A DNA stretch of 11,807 nt, taken from NCBI GenBank assembly GCA_958430865.1, contig CAUDNR010004200.1:47726-59532 (forward strand), written 5' to 3'. The notes under the pieces are model-generated. The model did no database searches and was not told the DNA's origin. It saw nothing but the letters and a program-made list of their open reading frames with translations. Positions within the stretch are counted from its first letter, which is position 1. The number at the start of each line of letters is the position of its first letter. The stretch comes from Entrophospora sp. SA101 (taxonomy: Eukaryota; Glomeromycota; Glomeromycetes; Entrophosporales; Entrophosporaceae). The position numbers and the translations under genes were made by a program. Of the stretch, positions 8,687 to 11,807 are shown piece by piece.

Positions 8687-9342
8687 ATAATAAAAGTATT
8701 TTTCAAAATATTCTATTAACCATATATAGCATTATCAATTAGCCTTAACAATTTTCCTTAATCAAGCCAATATTACCACCACCATCGGTATGTCATTAGA
8801 AAAAAAATAATTTTTGTTGCAAAATAAACTTCTCGCATTGAAAACCCCCCGTTCAAGGGAACCAAGTCGAAGTTACCGAAAAATAATTCGTTTTTAGCGG
8901 GCATTAAATTTGTAATTGAAACATGCTAAACATTAATGTCTCCATTAAATAACGTGGTAATTAATGAATAATAAAAAGGGTTTAGTTTAACATAAAATTG
9001 TCGGGAACATTCCAGATGTTCTTGTAGAGAGGTTTTTCCCTATATGGAGATGATTTTTCTATGAAATTGGTTCCCAACATATGTGGAGAGAGGTATGACT
9101 GTATAATGTTTGGTGAATCTCGAAATAATAAAAGTATTTTTCAAAATATTCTATTAACCATATATAGCATTATCAATTAGCCTTAACAATTTTCCTTAAT
9201 CAAGCCAATATTACCACCACCATCGGTATGTCATTAGAAAAAAAATAATTTTTGTTGCAAAATAAACTTCTCGCATTGAAAACCCCCCGTTCAAGGGAAC
9301 CAAGTCGAAGTTACCGAAAAATAATTCGTTTTTAGCGGGCAT
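8467..9342. repeat. Exact tandem duplication, 2 x 438 bp
   Basis: Positions 8467-8904 and 8905-9342 appear identical base for base. The unit holds the outer part of the inverted-repeat arm plus about 218 bp of other sequence that ends AACCCCCCGTTCAAGGGAAC and, a little further on, GCGGGCAT. The junction at 8904/8905 cuts a plus-strand reading frame that stays open only after the second copy. Its perfection means it is either very young or an assembly duplication. Confidence 0.9.
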
Positions 9343-9565
9343 GAATCAATTTGAAAATAGCGAAGGAAAACTTTTTATATATCGGAATGGTGTTTTGGTG
9401 ATAGAGAAAATAATACCAGCAGCATAATTAATGAGTAAAAATAGAAAAAAACCATTTAATAATGAACATCGTGTTACTATTCCAATGCCGCAGTTAACAG
9501 ATCAAGAAAGTCCATTGTTGTCAATGAGTAGAGAAATACGAGATCTTTTCGAAGATGTGCACTAA
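9266..9565 (+). pseudogene. Coding-like 3' end of a convergent gene, unknown function
   Basis: A plus-strand frame is open from 9266 to a TAA at 9425. It reads SRIENPPFKGTKSKLPKNNS, then MNQFENSEGKLFIYRNGVLV, ending IIPAA. In the same frame, six bases on, an ATG at 9431 opens 44 more residues ending SREIRDLFEDVH at 9565. The first part is richer in G+C than its surroundings. The gene would converge on kexin, whose stop is 247 bp away at 9812. The first half of this frame is duplicated in the preceding 438-bp copy (about 8828-8904), where it runs into repeat sequence. I recognise no family. The TAA could mark a true stop, an unrecognised intron or decay. Confidence 0.35.
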
Positions 9566-9811
9566 ATAACTTTTAATTGTTCGATTATTATTATGTGATA
9601 AAGTGGTATTATATTTTATTATTATAAATTAATTTAATTTCTTGCTTAAACATTAGTAATAATAAATATTAATATTTTTAAAATGAAAATAAGATTCTAT
9701 AAATTTAATCTACGTTATTTTTTTAATAAATAAATGTCACATGACATCCTTGTTACTCTATTGTCCTTGTTGTAATTATGTATCATCATTTTCTCCTTTG
9801 CTTACTATCTC
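9566..9811. other. AT-rich intergenic region between convergent 3' ends
   Basis: No gene is seen. A plus-strand AATAAATAAA at about 9725-9734 could serve as polyadenylation signal for the plus-strand fragment. I see no equally clear signal for kexin on the minus strand. Confidence 0.4.
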
Positions 9812-11317
9812 TTAATTTTGTTGATCATTATTATCACCGCCACTTCCGCCAACATTATCATCATCATCATCATCATTAATATGGTCATCATTTATAAAAC
9901 CATCCATATATGAATTTTCATATACAACCTGTCGATCTCCCATCATTACCATCTCTTCTTCCTCCTCCTCCTCCTCCTCATCTCCGAATGCATCAAACAA
10001 TTCTCTTGATGTCGTGAATTGTTTATTGCCTCTTGTCAATGGAATAAGGTCACCATCCTCATCATTAGATGTTCGATCAGATGGCTGTCGTAACACCGAT
10101 GCATATGTTCTCCTAGAGAATACTTCAGATACTATTTTCTTCACATCATCCCAATACCATTTCCTAGTCGCATAAACCATATATGCCAATGTAAACGCCA
10201 TAACTACTCCAATACCCCAAATCCAATTACTATTGATGCTGTTACTACTACTGCTGCTACTATCATCGTTGTTGTTATCAGCTGCATTTGTAGTAGCCGG
10301 TTGTGTTTCTGTTGAAATAGGATTGTTTGTTGTTGATATCTTATTATCGTCATCATTTACTGGTGGTGATGATGGTATTGTAGATGTTGATATCTTATTA
10401 TTGTCATCACTTACTGGTGGTGATGATGATGGTATTGGTATTGGTAGTGATGGTTTGATATTATTATCATCAGTTGATTTGGTTGATGTCTGTGAAGATA
10501 ATATTGACTCTGCAATGCTTGAAGGGGTGGTATTGGTTATTATTGTAGTAGAGGTTTTATCTGAATTATTGTTGGTATCACTACTATTTTTGCCACTTTC
10601 ATTATTATCAGTTCTTTCGCCCCATAATTTCAACATCCAATCTACAAATATTCCATTAAATTTTGGATTTCTTCTATCGCGAACTTGTATCGTCCACGTA
10701 CCAATTGGTGATTCATCCCTAAAAATTTAGTATTTAATATTAAAATTACTAATAAATAAAATAAATTTTTTCAAAAACATCAGTTACACTAACCAATGTT
10801 TAACGCTCATAAATGTCCAATTATTAAGTCCACCGATATTTTCATCATACATCCTTGGTAATCCAATGGTAGAAACAATACCATTTGGACTTATCAAATC
10901 AACCTCTATATCACCTCTTCTCTCATGAATAACATTAATAGTCACAGTTACATGTTCCAATCTTTTCATATTTGCTTTGTCAACATCTGATTTCTTCACA
11001 ACCACCTTACTAATAATTCCTTCTTGATTCATTGGTATAGGTTTAGTAACGTTAATTATTGGCATCTCAATGTTAACCTGTGGATTCAATAGTTTATATG
11101 TTTTTGCATTCTGGATCAAAGTATATGCATCCAACTTTCCATATCCAAATTTATAATTGTAAAGTCGCCCTGCTTTGGTTAGTTGCCAATCAGGATCCTC
11201 TAAATTAAATGTCATTGCACTATTCAATACTAGGTATTGCATATCTCTCCATGTAAGATCAGGCCTGCAAAATATATACAATATAAATATAAATAAGTAA
11301 ATACATGCATACACACG

Positions 11318-11387
<70 letters not shown>

Positions 11388-11807
11388 TTACCTTATTTGC
11401 AATACTAATGAAAAAACCCCGGCTGCAATTGGTGCAGCTGCAGATGTACCACCATGCAAATTTGTACATTTCTTAACGCCCACATCAGTTGTATACTAAT
11501 ATTATTATTTACACATAATAAACTTAGTATAATATTGAAATCGACAAAGGAAAAAATAAATAATTATAACGAAATCCATACATACAATATAACTTCCACT
11601 GCCACTACTATAAGTAGTGATTAATAAGGCAGTACATCTTTCGGCATAGTAGGGGAGTACATGCTTACGATCAACAGCTCCAACAGTTAATGTGTATATA
11701 CTGTTGGTGTAGCCATCATAATTACAGTTATCATCATTGGCACCTCCATTACCGGATGCAAAAACGAACAAGCTTCCTTTTCCGCCACGACCCTTTTCTA
11801 TTCCTTG
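9812..11807 (-). CDS. KEX2: Kexin-type proprotein convertase, C-terminal piece (5' partial)
   Basis: Four exons (11807-11586, 11495-11392, 11264-10794, 10718-9812) join in frame and give 567 residues to a TAA. The first two repeat the end of the protease domain (oxyanion Asn in FASGNGG, catalytic Ser in HGGTSAAAP). Then come [11 protein letters not shown] and GYGKLDAY, closing the S8 domain. The P domain (about 170-300) shows [38 protein letters not shown] and ending LKLWGE. A stalk of about 130 residues rich in Ser, Thr, Asn and Asp follows, then one membrane segment (about 431-449, [18 protein letters not shown]) and a cytosolic tail of about 118 residues with nine consecutive Glu and poly-Asp. 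This is the type I Golgi layout of Kex2. The Tyr-containing YENSYMDGF region may act as a sorting signal, by inference. The 5' part lies outside the window, or is the 6746-8259 piece if misassembled. Only the first codon differs from that piece (CAA versus AAA). Confidence 0.9.
10335..10440. repeat. Imperfect tandem repeat in the kexin stalk
   Basis: Two units of about 50-54 bp, each with a GATATCTTATTA and TACTGGTGGTGATGATG core, encode the repeated stalk sequence [12 protein letters not shown] / [12 protein letters not shown]. The stalk separates the P domain from the membrane, so length changes here should be tolerated. Confidence 0.7.
11319..11387. repeat. (ATT)n microsatellite, near-perfect
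   Basis: About 23 ATT units lie in the kexin intron between exons 11495-11392 and 11264-10794. The tract corresponds to the interrupted one at 6682-6743 and marks where the two kexin pieces stop resembling each other. Confidence 0.95.
11375..11806. repeat. Direct repeat copy 2, identical to 6729-7160
   Basis: Same orientation as copy 1, with no differences seen. It ends one base before the window edge: base 11807 is G where copy 1 has T. If the window end is a contig end, that base may be unreliable. Confidence 0.9.

Noticed and set aside
10233..10730. 165-codon plus-strand open frame, Leu/Ser/Val-rich
   Set aside because: It is the antisense of the last kexin exon; its poly-Leu start is the complement of the Ser/Asn-repeat stalk.
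11305..11499. Plus-strand frame starting with a long poly-Leu run
   Set aside because: The Leu run is the (TTA)n microsatellite and the remainder is antisense to a kexin exon.
1..11807. tRNA, rRNA, CRISPR arrays and prokaryotic operon signals
   Set aside because: None seen; introns, gene content and base composition are eukaryotic.

Overview
The window is AT-rich eukaryotic DNA. Short GT-AG introns, a degraded Tc1/mariner transposase start, a small Mrr-type nuclease gene and a kexin (Kex2) protease gene together suggest a fungus. A Rhizophagus-like arbuscular mycorrhizal fungus (Glomeromycotina) is my best guess, by inference only. Gene models are hand-spliced from reading frames and intron borders.

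Layout. Positions 1-591 show nothing I can support. Positions 592-2160 (minus) hold a decayed, coding-like gene of unknown family with many in-frame stops. The start of a Tc1-type transposase lies at 2346-2498 (minus). A 30-bp minisatellite (2661-2762) and a 401-bp MITE-like element (2900-3300) follow. A short broken reading frame lies at 3603-3914. Next is one arm of a long inverted repeat (4179-4655), then a three-exon PD-(D/E)XK nuclease gene (5342-5968, plus). Two T-rich blocks interrupt its 3' side, and coding-like sequence may continue to 6367.

The right half is dominated by kexin on the minus strand, in two pieces whose order is reversed. The protease-domain half (8259 down to 6746, six exons, all four catalytic residues) lies downstream of the C-terminal half (11807 down to 9812: end of the protease domain, P domain, Ser/Thr/Asn-rich stalk, one membrane segment, acidic tail). 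The two pieces share 432 identical bases (6729-7160 = 11375-11806), introns included. The shared stretch begins in an (ATT)n tract and ends one base before the window edge. Between the pieces are the second inverted-repeat arm (8260-8686), an exact 438-bp tandem duplication (8467-9342) and the coding-like 3' end of a convergent plus-strand gene (9266-9565).

Reading: the two kexin pieces together cover the catalytic domain through the C-terminus. They are either two copies of a tandemly duplicated gene, one cut off at each side, or one gene broken by misassembly at repeats. Exact duplications at both junctions make an assembly artefact a serious possibility. If the arrangement is real, the nuclease gene and the kexin fragment lie together between long inverted-repeat arms, like a composite mobile module carrying captured host sequence.
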